From Thiolinea disciformis DSM 14473 (GTDB lineage: Bacteria > Pseudomonadota > Gammaproteobacteria > Thiotrichales > Thiotrichaceae), in assembly GCF_000371925.1 (NCBI RefSeq), contig NZ_AQVE01000001.1:248001-312000 (forward strand): 64,000 nt of DNA. The letters are read 5' to 3'. Positions 53,184-62,283 of this stretch are shown here, piece after piece. Position 1 is the first letter of the stretch. Each line of letters opens with the position of its first letter. Below the pieces are notes generated by a model that did no database searches, had not been told where the DNA came from, and saw nothing but the letters and a program-made list of their open reading frames with translations. Position numbers and translations under genes: made by a program.

Positions 53184-54110
53184 TTAAGGGCAAACTGGTA
53201 ACAACGTTTTGTTATTACCCCGTGCACAACGATTGGCTTGATACGCTAAACCTTTGACTTCATCATCGCCCAGCATAATGCGGGTGACTTTTTGCGTCAC
53301 ACTATCATCGGCTACCCGCTCAATCCAATCGGCAGCTATCATACCGCCATTACCCGTATAATTATCAATCACCACTTCGACCCAAGGATGCTTAGCATCA
53401 ATGCCTTCCGGCAATTCTGGTGTCACCCATTGCCAGACTTTTCCTTGCTTTTGCAGCCAGTTAGTTTGCTGGGCGAGTGCGCGAATCAGTGCAGCAGGCA
53501 AATGTAATTGCTTATCCCAAGGCGCACGCTCCAATTGGATTGGTTTTGCTTTGCTCCACTTGGCGGGCGTGTCATTCCACAGCTGATTGCACTGTAATTG
53601 CAGGCCACATGCTTGCTTGGTGAGGAGCTTAGGGATGTATTTAATGGCCTTTTCAATGGGGTCGGCAGTGATAGTTTGCACAATTTGATAAGTCAGAGTG
53701 AATTGGTCTGAGGGCGTTTTATTATTTAATGTGGGGTCAGCATTTTCTTTGCCATATTCCTCCACTAATGACTGATACAGCAACGGCGATAAATTAATCC
53801 GCTGCGCCTTCACCTGATAGCCAGACAAAATGCCCTCGGCATCTAGGCTGGGATAAAGGGCAAAGTACAAACGCCATGTCGGATATTGGGGTAAGGGTAG
53901 TTGATGGGCCGCTAATTGCAGTGGTCCCAATTCTTTATAATAAGTTAGCTCCGTTTCGCTCAGGCTTCCCCGTCCTTTTGGTGGTACTTTATTCACACTG
54001 AGCATGGTAGTTTGAGTGGCAGCTAGATTGGCTTCACTGGCATAAGTGGTGGCGTAAGTGATCATCCAGCAGAGTGGCAAAAACATTAAATACTGCTTGA
54101 CTGTGTTCAT
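53184..54110 (-). CDS. Secreted protein of unknown function
   Basis: A 308-residue exported protein (signal peptide, cleavage near YAS-EA). No domain is recognised. Cysteines in KQACGLQLQCNQLW, NRCARGN and LPVCP could form two disulfides. The TrYFALYPSLDAEG and WVEVVIDNYTGNGG segments suggest beta structure. No close operon partner; 54111-54412 upstream is a long AT-rich gap. Confidence 0.75.
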   Translation of the reverse strand: MNTVKQYLMFLPLCWMITYATTYASEANLAATQTTMLSVNKVPPKGRGSLSETELTYYKELGPLQLAAHQLPLPQYPTWRLYFALYPSLDAEGILSGYQVKAQRINLSPLLYQSLVEEYGKENADPTLNNKTPSDQFTLTYQIVQTITADPIEKAIKYIPKLLTKQACGLQLQCNQLWNDTPAKWSKAKPIQLERAPWDKQLHLPAALIRALAQQTNWLQKQGKVWQWVTPELPEGIDAKHPWVEVVIDNYTGNGGMIAADWIERVADDSVTQKVTRIMLGDDEVKGLAYQANRCARGNNKTLLPVCP

Positions 54111-54412
54111 GGTTATCTCCCTTAAACCAAGAATTTTTATAAATATTGTTCAGTTTAATTATTATAGTCCGAATACCTACAAGCCTTGCCGCTTTGGATG
54201 ATGGTTTTAGTGGGATTAGGCAATTAGGCTAGAAGTAACCACTTTGTGTTGTAAGCTAGAACCGATGGAGCAAGTGCGGCAGTGACGGAGGTGGTTAAGA
54301 AAAATCAGATTGCTTAAAGCTGCTAGGTGTTGAGATTTTTTGCCGAGCGTAGCAGTTTTGAGTGAAATGGGTTGTAAGCAAAACCTACAACCCGAGGGAA
54401 ATCAGCCGAGAC
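54111..54412. other. Gene-less stretch
   Basis: No convincing gene. The first part (54111-54180) is AT-rich and likely holds the promoter of the secreted protein. At its end an inverted repeat, GGGTTGTA/TACAACCC (54369-54376 with 54386-54393), lies 20 bp past the stop of the cache-domain gene and may terminate it, although the T tract on the minus strand is poor (ATTTC). Confidence 0.5.
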
Positions 54413-54895
54413 TTATTTCTTCACGTAAACGCCAACACCACAGAAGAAACCTTTAGAGTTCTTAATGATGTAGCTTTTTTTATCTTGTGGTTCAGTGCCG
54501 CCCGGTAAAGGCCATTTGTAATCAACCCAACCTTTGCCTTCCGCACTTTTAGAAACTTCAACCATTTTTTCGAAAGGTTTATCGCCGTATTTGTCAAAAC
54601 CTAGCATGTCTTTGCCAACTAAATCATCTTTCAAAGCATGAGACAACATTTTGCCTGCTTCATCCATGCAGAACACATACAGGTCTTTAGCGATGAAACC
54701 GCTATCTTTAGCCTTGAAGGTTTCGAAAGCGGCTTCGCCTTTTTCATCGACTAATTTGGCTGCTTTTTCGCTCATTTCTTGCGCTTCAGCTTCAGTGCCC
54801 ATGTCTGCAGGAGCGGCTGGTTTAGCATCTTCTGCCATGACATTCAGACTGAGTGCTAATAAAGCAGCGCTAATAATCGTAGTGAATGATTTCAT
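54413..54895 (-). CDS. Secreted single-cache-domain protein
   Basis: 160 residues from the ATG at 54895, which has GGAGGAG upstream; the longer frame to 55006 is not supported. Signal peptide with cleavage near VMA-ED. The mature part matches single-cache sensor domains: AKDLYVFCMDEAGKMLSH, LGFDKYGDKPFEKMVE and GWVDYKWPLPG with a closing cysteine in GFFCGVGV. Normally this domain is the extracellular part of chemoreceptors or kinases; here it is free, so it should be a soluble periplasmic binding protein. Confidence 0.85.
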   Translation of the reverse strand: MKSFTTIISAALLALSLNVMAEDAKPAAPADMGTEAEAQEMSEKAAKLVDEKGEAAFETFKAKDSGFIAKDLYVFCMDEAGKMLSHALKDDLVGKDMLGFDKYGDKPFEKMVEVSKSAEGKGWVDYKWPLPGGTEPQDKKSYIIKNSKGFFCGVGVYVKK

Positions 54896-55182
54896 ATTGG
54901 TGACTCCTCCAATAATCCTTAATAAGGGGGTAATGATGGATAAGGATGACACTCCAAGACCATCACCATGTATAGAAAGTGTGCATAATGAATGCACATC
55001 GCGCATTGTAATTATTTTTATTCAAAATGCACCTGTTCCAAAAAAATAATTCACATTTTGTTAACATTATTTTTAATGTCTAGGGCTGTGTAAAATGTTT
55101 AGGTGTTAGTGCATGTATGTAAACCTTGTCGTAACGCTGCTTATTTAGCACACTAAGTGCTTCTTTGCTTAGATAATATTCC

Positions 55183-56229
55183 ATGACAGCCTATATTGTT
55201 GACTTTCCGAGTGCGTATATGTCTTCCCTTGAGGGTCTTTATCGTGTAAAGCCTGAGGATTTTCGGGTAGACGAGCTGCTGGATATTCCTTTATCAGGTC
55301 AGGGCGAACACCTATGGCTCAAAGTGCGTAAAACTAATTCCAATACCGACTGGGTGGCAGGTCAATTAGCGCGGGTAGCGGGACTTAGTCCAGCAGAAGT
55401 GGGCTATGCAGGCTTAAAAGATCGTCATGCTGTCACTACCCAATGGTTCAGCTTGCAATTAGCCGGTAAGACTGATCCCAGTTTTCAAGCCTTACCACCC
55501 GAAATTGCAATTCTTGAAGCGCAGCGTCACGATAAGAAATTGCGCCGTGGTGCTTTATTAGGAAATTATTTTGAGTTGACCTTGCGCGAGTGCAGGGGTG
55601 ATTGGTCAGCAGCGCAACAGCTTTGTCAGGAAATCACTCAGCAGGGTGTCCCTAATTATTTTGGTGCACAACGTTTTGGCAATGAACTCGGCAATTTGCA
55701 TAAAGCCGAAGCTTGGTTTAATGGAGCATTTAAGCCCAAGCAACGCCAACAAATCAGCCTTTATTTATCAGCGGCACGTTCATGGATTTTTAATCATATT
55801 CTGGCCAAGCGCGTGCGGAACAGGACATGGCATCAGCGCATGGTGGGCGATATTTTTCAGTTTGAGGGTGGCAGTGCTTGGTTTGCAGATGATGCTAGCC
55901 CTGATTTGAGCGAGCGTTTAAAGCGTTTGGAGATTCATCCAACAGGCGCTTTGTGGGGGCGTGGCGCTTTGCCGACGCAAGCGGAGATGCTGCATTTAGA
56001 AACAGAACAGGCGGCGAGGTTTGGTTTATTTTGCCAAGGTTTAGAGCAGCAAGGTTTGAAACAAGAACGCCGCGCCTTGCGTGTTAAAGTAGAAAATCTA
56101 CAATTACGCAGCCTCGATGCAACAAAAGCCACATTCGTTTTAAGTTTTAGTTTACCAGCGGGTGCTTATGCCACTGTGGTTTTGGCACAATTAGGACGTT
56201 TTAGTACGCAAGTTGAGCCAATGCACTAA
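55183..56229 (+). CDS. truD: tRNA pseudouridine(13) synthase
   Basis: A 348-residue TruD-family enzyme that isomerises U13 of tRNA-Glu. The catalytic aspartate is in [16 protein letters not shown], and [12 protein letters not shown] and [12 protein letters not shown] are further family motifs. The usual position of truD with ispF/surE is not kept. Its last 29 bp overlap the 3' end of bioF on the other strand. Confidence 0.93.
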   Translation: MTAYIVDFPSAYMSSLEGLYRVKPEDFRVDELLDIPLSGQGEHLWLKVRKTNSNTDWVAGQLARVAGLSPAEVGYAGLKDRHAVTTQWFSLQLAGKTDPSFQALPPEIAILEAQRHDKKLRRGALLGNYFELTLRECRGDWSAAQQLCQEITQQGVPNYFGAQRFGNELGNLHKAEAWFNGAFKPKQRQQISLYLSAARSWIFNHILAKRVRNRTWHQRMVGDIFQFEGGSAWFADDASPDLSERLKRLEIHPTGALWGRGALPTQAEMLHLETEQAARFGLFCQGLEQQGLKQERRALRVKVENLQLRSLDATKATFVLSFSLPAGAYATVVLAQLGRFSTQVEPMH

Positions 56230-57361
56230 GCAATTGATCCAGTTCTTGTTCCGTGTGAGCAGCACTCAAGGTCACGCGCAGACGAGCTGTATTGGCAGGT
56301 ACTGTAGGCGGGCGAATGGCGGTTACTAAAATGCCCTTTTGTTCTAATTGCCGACTTGCTTGCAAGGCCGCTTCACTGCTACCTAAGATAATCGGTTGAA
56401 TCGGCGTGGTAGAATCCGTTAAGGCTAGGCCAAGTTGTTGCGCGCCGTGGCGAAAACGCTGAATGAGTTGCTGCAAATAGTCACGTCGCCACGCTTCAGT
56501 CTGTACCAATTTCAGACTAGCTAAGCTCGCGGCGGCAATTGCGGGCGGTTGTCCGGTGGTATAAATATAAGGGCGTGCCGTTTGAATCAGATATTCAATC
56601 AAATCCTGACTCCCCGCTACAAAAGCACCGGCTGTGCCCAGCGCTTTCCCCAGCGTACCCATCAATACAGGAACATCCTGTTGTGTCAAATCTTCAACTT
56701 CCACCACACCCGCGCCGTTTTTCCCCAAGACCCCCAAACCATGTGCATCATCTATCATTAACCAAGCGTTATATTGGTGTGCCAATTGGGCAAGATTGCG
56801 CATAGGCGCTACATCACCATCCATACTGAATACGCCATCGCTGACAATCAGTTTTTCGCCCGTCTCAGTTTGCGCCAAGCGCTTAGCCAACTGTGCGACA
56901 TCGTTATGCGGATAACGCACCCGTTTTGCACCACATAGGCTGCCAGCATCAATTAAGGAGGCATGATTTAATTTATCTTCGAAAACCGTGTCATGCCGAT
57001 CTAACAAAGCAGTTACCACCCCCAGATTTGCCATATAGCCTGTGGAAAAAAGCAAGGCTCGCTTTCGACCGGTAAAGGCTGCTAGTGCTTCTTCTAAGGC
57101 TTGGTGAAGGCGAGTATGACCACTCACTAGATGAGCAGCCCCACTGCCAACCCCATACTGATTGCTGGCCTGTTGGAAAGCTTGAATGACAGCAGGATGA
57201 TTGGCTAAGCCAAGATAATCATTGCTACAAAAAGTTAGGATGGGCTTGCCATTTAAGAGGCGTTGCGGCTGTTGCGCCATCTCAAAGCTACGTGTGGAAC
57301 GATAAAGGGATGCAGTCCGACGTTGCTCAAGCGTGTGTTGAATACGTTGTGACAGGCTCAT
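56201..57361 (-). CDS. bioF: 8-amino-7-oxononanoate synthase
   Basis: A 386-residue PLP enzyme for the second step of biotin ring assembly (pimeloyl-thioester plus alanine). The substrate loop [13 protein letters not shown], the PLP aspartate region [11 protein letters not shown] and the Schiff-base lysine in [13 protein letters not shown] are intact. Other bio genes are not in the window. The 3' end overlaps truD convergently by 29 bp. Confidence 0.93.
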   Translation of the reverse strand: MSLSQRIQHTLEQRRTASLYRSTRSFEMAQQPQRLLNGKPILTFCSNDYLGLANHPAVIQAFQQASNQYGVGSGAAHLVSGHTRLHQALEEALAAFTGRKRALLFSTGYMANLGVVTALLDRHDTVFEDKLNHASLIDAGSLCGAKRVRYPHNDVAQLAKRLAQTETGEKLIVSDGVFSMDGDVAPMRNLAQLAHQYNAWLMIDDAHGLGVLGKNGAGVVEVEDLTQQDVPVLMGTLGKALGTAGAFVAGSQDLIEYLIQTARPYIYTTGQPPAIAAASLASLKLVQTEAWRRDYLQQLIQRFRHGAQQLGLALTDSTTPIQPIILGSSEAALQASRQLEQKGILVTAIRPPTVPANTARLRVTLSAAHTEQELDQLLSALAQLAY

Positions 57362-57370
57362 AGGCTTTCC

Positions 57371-57401
57371 TAAAACGCAAAAGACACCCGAAGGTGTCTT
57401 T
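57371..57401 (-). terminator. Terminator of tusA-like gene with UUCG loop
   Basis: AAAGACACC (57380-57388) and GGTGTCTTT (57393-57401) form a perfect 9-bp stem; read on the minus strand the loop is TTCG, and TTTTGCGTTTT follows. It lies between the tusA-like stop and the bioF start. Confidence 0.85.
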
Positions 57402-57429
57402 ATTATGCCTAGGTCTGGGCGCGCGTGAC

Positions 57430-57660
57430 TTAGTTTTTCTTAATATAGAAAACAAATTCGCCGTTATTCTCAGCAGTAGCCACTAACTCGTTACCCGTTT
57501 GACGTGCATAAGCTTCCATATCTTTAACGGAGCCGGGGTCGGTTGCAATGACTTTTAAAACTTCACCAGCATTCATGCCGTTCATGGATTTTTTGGTGCG
57601 CAAAATGGGTAGGGGGCAATTCAAGTTACGCGCATCCAGCTCGATATTGAAATCGGTCAT
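57430..57660 (-). CDS. tusA: TusA-family sulfurtransferase
   Basis: A 76-residue sulfur carrier with the active cysteine in [14 protein letters not shown] and the [16 protein letters not shown] segment. In sulfur oxidisers TusA moves sulfane sulfur to the rDsr/Hdr systems; elsewhere it feeds tRNA thiolation. The present neighbours (bioF, dapF) do not decide between the two. AGAGG precedes the ATG, and the terminator follows. Confidence 0.9.
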   Translation of the reverse strand: MTDFNIELDARNLNCPLPILRTKKSMNGMNAGEVLKVIATDPGSVKDMEAYARQTGNELVATAENNGEFVFYIKKN

Positions 57661-57793
57661 TTTCCTCTCCTGATTTCAGTTGACGTTAAGTATAAAGACG
57701 TACAGTCTATTATTGTGCGCTAACATAGCATCAATTTTAATGTTTCGCTATATATTTCTATACTAATATACCAAAGGAATGCAAGGTAAATTC

Positions 57794-58633
57794 ATGGCAG
57801 CTTCACCGTTACGCTTTAGCAAAATGCACGGTTTAGGGAATGATTTTATGGTCGTGGATGCTGTACGCCAGTCCTTTAATCTTTCTACAGCACAGATTCA
57901 ACAATTAGCGGATCGGCATTTTGGGATTGGCTTTGATCAACTGCTCGTGGTAGGGCCTTATCAGGGCAATGATGCCGATTTTCGTTATCGCATTTTTAAT
58001 GCGGATGGTGGTGAAGTTGAGCAATGCGGTAATGGTGCGCGCTGTTTTGCAACATTTGTACGTGAACAAGGCTTAACAACGAAAACAGAAATTCCGGTGA
58101 TGACTTCGGGTGGACGTATCGTATTGAATGTTCAAGCCGATGGTCAGATTACCGTGAATATGGGAATTCCTAAATTAGAGCCTAAGCAAATTCCGCTGGT
58201 TTCCGAACAGCGCCAAACCCTCTATACTGTCGACTGGGATGGGACTGCACTAAGTTTCGCGTCCGTTTCCATGGGCAATCCGCATGGTGTAATTGTAGTT
58301 GAGAATGTCGATACAGCACCCGTTGCAAACCTTGGGCCTTGGTTAGAATCTCATCCGGTATTTCCACAACGCGCCAATATTGGTTTTATGCAAATTCTTA
58401 ATCGTGGGCATATTCGTTTACGAGTATTTGAGCGCGGTGTGGGTGAAACCTTGGCTTGTGGTACGGGCGCTTGTGCGGCTGTCGTAGTAGGGCGTTTGCA
58501 AGGGTTGCTGGATGAGGCTGTGCAAGTCGATTTGCGCGGCGGTCGTTTAGCGATTCAGTGGTATGGTGAAGGGCAGGCTGTGTTAATGACTGGCCCGACA
58601 ACAACAGTTTATTCAGGTGTCTTGGCAATATGA
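57794..58633 (+). CDS. dapF: Diaminopimelate epimerase
   Basis: About 279 residues from the ATG at 57794, preceded by AAGGT; a start at 57779 has the site too close. The two catalytic cysteines are in EQCGNGARC and TLACGTGACAA, each in the typical context, with MHGLGNDF at the N-terminus. The enzyme converts LL- to meso-diaminopimelate for lysine and peptidoglycan. It overlaps the DUF484 gene by 4 bp, the usual gammaproteobacterial order. Confidence 0.95.
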   Translation: MAASPLRFSKMHGLGNDFMVVDAVRQSFNLSTAQIQQLADRHFGIGFDQLLVVGPYQGNDADFRYRIFNADGGEVEQCGNGARCFATFVREQGLTTKTEIPVMTSGGRIVLNVQADGQITVNMGIPKLEPKQIPLVSEQRQTLYTVDWDGTALSFASVSMGNPHGVIVVENVDTAPVANLGPWLESHPVFPQRANIGFMQILNRGHIRLRVFERGVGETLACGTGACAAVVVGRLQGLLDEAVQVDLRGGRLAIQWYGEGQAVLMTGPTTTVYSGVLAI

Positions 58634-59346
58634 GCAATAAAGCAGAACTCACAGCAGAACAAGTAGCGAGCTATTTAGATCAGCATCGTGATTTTTTTGA
58701 GGCACATGAAACCTTGCTGGATGTCCTCAAATTGCCACACCCACAAAGCGGTGAAGCTATTTCCCTGTTAGAGCGTTTGGTGCAACGCCAGCGCGATCGT
58801 CAAATGCAACTAGGAAGACAGCTCGAAGATATTTTGCGGGTGGCGCGTGAAAATGAACGTGTTGTCGTAAGCTTGCATCATTTAGCCTTGGAGTTGATGA
58901 CTTGCGATGATTTAGATGATGTAGTGGCCACCTGCCGTGATTTAATGTTATCGGAGTTTGATGCCGATGAGGTGGTATTGCGTCTTATTGGTCGGGGCAA
59001 GTCACGTGAGAATAGCCTTTATTTTATTGATCCAGAAGATCGCTCCTTAAAGCAAATGTCTGGCTTATTTCAAAAGCGTCAGCCTGTTTGTGGTCGTTTA
59101 CGCCCGCGCCAGCAAGTGTTTTTATTTGGCGAGGATAGCTCGGCGATTAAATCAGCAGTGTTGATCCCATTATTTGAAGCGCGTGAAATAGGCGTCTTGG
59201 CTTTGGGTAGTAAACAAGCGGATCGCTTTCACCCTGCTATGGGGACTTTATTTATTAGTCAATTAGGTGGCTTAGTCTCAAGAGCTTTGTCATTGCATCT
59301 AGATACACTGATTCAGTCAGTGGAATCCCACGGTGAAAACAGATAA
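58630..59346 (+). CDS. DUF484 family protein
   Basis: A 238-residue DUF484 protein with a GAF-like fold (about 80-225), starting with EQVASYLDQHRDFFEAHETLL and a coiled stretch of arginines and glutamines at 55-75. It is coupled to dapF through ATGA. In enterobacteria it precedes xerC; here the next gene is a reversed lipoprotein, so that link is broken. Function unknown. Confidence 0.9.
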   Translation: MSNKAELTAEQVASYLDQHRDFFEAHETLLDVLKLPHPQSGEAISLLERLVQRQRDRQMQLGRQLEDILRVARENERVVVSLHHLALELMTCDDLDDVVATCRDLMLSEFDADEVVLRLIGRGKSRENSLYFIDPEDRSLKQMSGLFQKRQPVCGRLRPRQQVFLFGEDSSAIKSAVLIPLFEAREIGVLALGSKQADRFHPAMGTLFISQLGGLVSRALSLHLDTLIQSVESHGENR

Positions 59347-59347
59347 G

Positions 59348-59372
59348 TGACCGACTCACGAGAAGTCGGTCA
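59348..59372. terminator. Hairpin between convergent DUF484 and lipoprotein genes
   Basis: TGACCGACT (59348-59356) and AGTCGGTCA (59364-59372), perfect 9 bp with a 7-nt loop, directly after the DUF484 stop. The plus-strand T run (TTTTATT) is 10 nt away. Probably a terminator for the dapF-DUF484 transcript. Confidence 0.55.
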
Positions 59373-59395
59373 TCTAGTAGGTTTTATTGCAGGGT

Positions 59396-59764
59396 TTATT
59401 GCGCAGCTACAGCGCCGCCCTTAGGTTCTTCAAAGAACACATAAGGAGTGGAATAGTCACTCACTTCAAAATAAACATAGCTTTCGGTTTTATCCACGAT
59501 GCCGTTTAGATTGGAGTCCAAATAGCCATAGCCATAACGATAAGGACGTGCATCAGAACTACTTGTACCTTCAGCCGTGGTCAATTTATCGATCCGAATA
59601 AAGCGTCTAGCGACTTTGTCACCCGCATAAATTTCTAGCACACCATTCGTGCCTGTCCAGTTATTAATCGCTCGACCCAATTTATTTTGGGTTTCTTGAG
59701 TACAAGCAGACATTGCTACAGCGGCGATTGCACTCACGATCAACGCTTTTGCTAAATTGCGCAT
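59396..59764 (-). CDS. Small lipoprotein of unknown function
   Basis: A 122-residue lipoprotein: signal MRNLAKALIVSAIAAVAMSAC with lipobox MSAC and the modified cysteine at 21. The mature part is tyrosine-rich (RPYRYGYGYLDSNLNGIVDK), with DSNLNG resembling a calcium-loop but too short to claim. No domain recognised. It stands alone. Confidence 0.8.
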   Translation of the reverse strand: MRNLAKALIVSAIAAVAMSACTQETQNKLGRAINNWTGTNGVLEIYAGDKVARRFIRIDKLTTAEGTSSSDARPYRYGYGYLDSNLNGIVDKTESYVYFEVSDYSTPYVFFEEPKGGAVAAQ

Positions 59765-59816
59765 CTTGATTCCTTGCTACAACGGTATAGTGAAAAGTCT
59801 AGTGTAGCAGTGTCTT

Positions 59817-60581
59817 TTAATATCCTAAAGTTCTTGCCATGCGCAGATCGTTTTTATCCAATGCTAAATCCAAAGGCGTTTTGTGTGCATTATCGGTAGT
59901 GGGGTGATTAGGGTTTGCGCCCTGTTTAACCAAATAACCTGCAACAGCTACTTGTCCAAAGCGAGCAGCATGGTGCAAGGGAGTCCAACCTTTGGAAGTC
60001 CGTGCGTGAATATTGGCACCGTGCTCTCGAAGATACATCACAACTTGTGTGTGCCCCCGAGCAGCGGCAGCGTGCATGGCCGTTTCACCGAACTGCGTAG
60101 CAATCATTGGATTAGCACCTTGCTCAATCATGTCGACTACCACATTATAATGACCTGCTAAGGCTGCTAACCATAAACGCTCGTCCATTTCACGTTGAGA
60201 CATTTGTGGTTGTTCAGCTTGCTTATCACTGCTAACGGTAGGTCTGGTGTTGATAGTGGGCGCGCTACTGATATTACTGCTAGGGGGTACGTAGCTATCC
60301 GGAGGCGTGTAGCTGGAACGTAAAGCACGATTCGCTGGTGTCGTAGCTACAGCTGGTCTAATGACAACTGGATTACTTATAGCAGGTGCAGGGTTTATTG
60401 GGGGTGTGGGTGCTACCACAATAGGCTCAGGTTTTGGGGGAGGTGGTGCTGGGGTAGCAGCAGGAGTAGTGGTTGGGCGATTATTAAAAAACGCGTTAGC
60501 ATCACCGGGTTCGGCAAGACTGACGCCTAAAGGGGTTGTTGCCAGTAAGGCGACAACTGAGAATTTTATGTGTCTATTCAT
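59817..60581 (-). CDS. Secreted ankyrin-repeat protein
   Basis: A 254-residue exported protein (signal peptide, cleavage near SLA-EP), a proline/threonine-rich linker (about 35-125), then ankyrin repeats to the C-terminus: WLAALAGHYNVVVDMIEQGA, FGETAMHAAAARGHTQVV, GWTPLHHAARFGQVAVAGYL and TPLDLALDKNDL. It begins 4 bp after the DUF815 ATPase gene, so the two are co-transcribed. Periplasmic ankyrin proteins often mediate protein contacts or envelope stress tolerance; no function is proved here. Confidence 0.85.
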   Translation of the reverse strand: MNRHIKFSVVALLATTPLGVSLAEPGDANAFFNNRPTTTPAATPAPPPPKPEPIVVAPTPPINPAPAISNPVVIRPAVATTPANRALRSSYTPPDSYVPPSSNISSAPTINTRPTVSSDKQAEQPQMSQREMDERLWLAALAGHYNVVVDMIEQGANPMIATQFGETAMHAAAARGHTQVVMYLREHGANIHARTSKGWTPLHHAARFGQVAVAGYLVKQGANPNHPTTDNAHKTPLDLALDKNDLRMARTLGY

Positions 60582-60585
60582 AGGG

Positions 60586-61365
60586 CTACAAGTACATCTG
60601 GTAATGATTTAAAAAGTGACGGGCCATGCGTCCACTGTGCCCCCCACGCTGCATCGCAAAGCGCTCGGCTTCTGTATGCAGGGTTTCTCGGTCCACTTTT
60701 TTGCCTTTAAATAACCTATCCACAATGCTTAGATAGGTTTCGCGACTCATAGGCTCAAATGCTAGAGACAGTCCAAACCGATCCGCTAATGATAAATACT
60801 CTTCCAAACTTTCCGTATCAGGAGCGGGTACACTCTCATCGCGCATACTCATGTTGTCAGCCATATATTGGGGTAATAAATGGCGACGGTTGGAGGTTGC
60901 ATAAATCAGTACATTATTAGATGGCTGTTCAAGCGTACCTTCCATACTGCTTTTTAGCATACGATGTTCGTTATGACCGGCCTCAAAAGTGAGATCATCG
61001 CAATAAATAATGAAGTGTTGATGGTTATCGGCAATATCATCGGTAATATCTGGCAATAAATGCAGGTCGTCGTGTGAGATTTGAATCATACGCAACCCAT
61101 AATGGTGATAACGCGAGAGTAGGGTTTTAATCAATGATGATTTTCCTACACCCCGTGCACCCCACAATAAAGCATGACTGGCTGGTTTACCGCGTAAAAA
61201 ATTTTCGGTATTTTTATAGAGCAAAGCCTTTTGCTCATCGATACCCAGTAAGCTATCTGGGTCTATCATATCCACCCGTGCGATGGGTTTTAGAAAATGG
61301 CGATTAGAACGCCATACCGCAGCGGTGGTTGAACGCCAGTCAATGCCTGTTTTACCAAATGCCAT
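60586..61365 (-). CDS. DUF815-family ATPase
   Basis: About 259 residues of a P-loop ATPase related to AAA+ loaders. Walker A GARGVGKSSL, Walker B FIIYCDDLTFE, and a sensor asparagine-like segment NVLIYATSNRRHLLP. The ATG at 61365 with AGGAG upstream is preferred over the GTG at 61371. The family is widespread and uncharacterised; here it leads a two-gene operon with the secreted ankyrin protein. Confidence 0.88.
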   Translation of the reverse strand: MAFGKTGIDWRSTTAAVWRSNRHFLKPIARVDMIDPDSLLGIDEQKALLYKNTENFLRGKPASHALLWGARGVGKSSLIKTLLSRYHHYGLRMIQISHDDLHLLPDITDDIADNHQHFIIYCDDLTFEAGHNEHRMLKSSMEGTLEQPSNNVLIYATSNRRHLLPQYMADNMSMRDESVPAPDTESLEEYLSLADRFGLSLAFEPMSRETYLSIVDRLFKGKKVDRETLHTEAERFAMQRGGHSGRMARHFLNHYQMYL

Positions 61366-61628
61366 AGACACTCCTGAAGGTGTTAGCTAGCCCAGAGCTT
61401 GCACCTGAGGTTTTGTTGTTAAAACTGATTATTAGTTCCGAAAAATTAAGCAAAGGCTCATGTAAAAAGTTAAATAAACTCAAGCTCAATAGAGTTTTGC
61501 CTTTATACTTTCACTAAGTTTAGCCGTTTTTTTGGCTGAATGTGCCCTGAATAATGAAGGGCATTATTGCAACTTTGTTTGTTTTCTGCAAAGTTTTCCA
61601 ATTACCTATTAAATAAATATGATGACAA

Positions 61629-62231
61629 ATGAATGATCAACAACAAATCAAGCATCAGCTCCGAATGCAGCGCAAAAAGTCTCATATTGATGCGCAAATT
61701 GCTAAATCGAATCAGGACAAAGGTCTGATCGTGTTGCTGACTGGCAATGGAAAAGGCAAGTCGAGTTCTGCGTTTGGGATGGTGGCACGCGCAATTGGTC
61801 ATGGGATGAGGGTGGGCGTGGCACAATTTATTAAGAATCGCCGTGATACCGGTGAGGAGGCGTTTTTCAACCAACACCCGAATGTTGAGTGGCATGTGTT
61901 AGGGGATGGCTTTACTTGGGATACCCAGAACTTAGCACAGGATATTCAAACCGCTGAGCAAGGTTGGTTAGTCGCAGAACGTTTCTTAGCGGATGCGCGT
62001 TATCAGGTGGTGGTATTGGATGAAATGACCTATTTGCTCAATTACCATTGGCTTGAAGAACAGCGTGTATTGGACGCGCTACGTAATCGCCCTGCTATGC
62101 AGCATGTAATCATCACGGGACGTGCGGCTTCCCCAGCCTTGATAGCCTTAGCAGATACGGTGTCAGAGCTTGTGGATGTGAAACATGCCTATCGTGCAGG
62201 TATCCAAGCTCAAAAAGGCATTGATCTATAA
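61629..62231 (+). CDS. cobO: Cob(I)yrinic acid a,c-diamide adenosyltransferase
   Basis: A 200-residue CobO/BtuR-type enzyme that adenosylates corrinoids with ATP. The P-loop LTGNGKGKSSSAFG, the RAIGHGMRVGVAQFIKN segment and the VVLDEMTYLLNY strand match the family, as does HVIITGRAASPALIALAD. The ribosome binding site is weak. The AT-rich leader (61372-61628) has small competing hairpins but no B12 box, so a cobalamin riboswitch is unlikely. No other cob genes in the window. Confidence 0.93.
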   Translation: MNDQQQIKHQLRMQRKKSHIDAQIAKSNQDKGLIVLLTGNGKGKSSSAFGMVARAIGHGMRVGVAQFIKNRRDTGEEAFFNQHPNVEWHVLGDGFTWDTQNLAQDIQTAEQGWLVAERFLADARYQVVVLDEMTYLLNYHWLEEQRVLDALRNRPAMQHVIITGRAASPALIALADTVSELVDVKHAYRAGIQAQKGIDL

Positions 62232-62233
62232 AA

Positions 62234-62260
62234 AGAAAACCCTCACAAGGAGGGTTTTCT
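62234..62260. terminator. Bidirectional terminator between cobO and the symporter
   Basis: AGAAAACCCTC (62234-62244) and GAGGGTTTTCT (62250-62260), perfect 11-bp stem, 5-nt loop. T-rich on both strands, between convergent genes. Confidence 0.88.
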
Positions 62261-62283
62261 AAACTTACACAAAGCAGCCTAAC

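Noticed and set aside
61372-61628. Possible cobalamin riboswitch before cobO
   Set aside because: No B12-box-like sequence; only small stems such as AATAATG/CATTATT and TGCCCT/AGGGCA that exclude each other.
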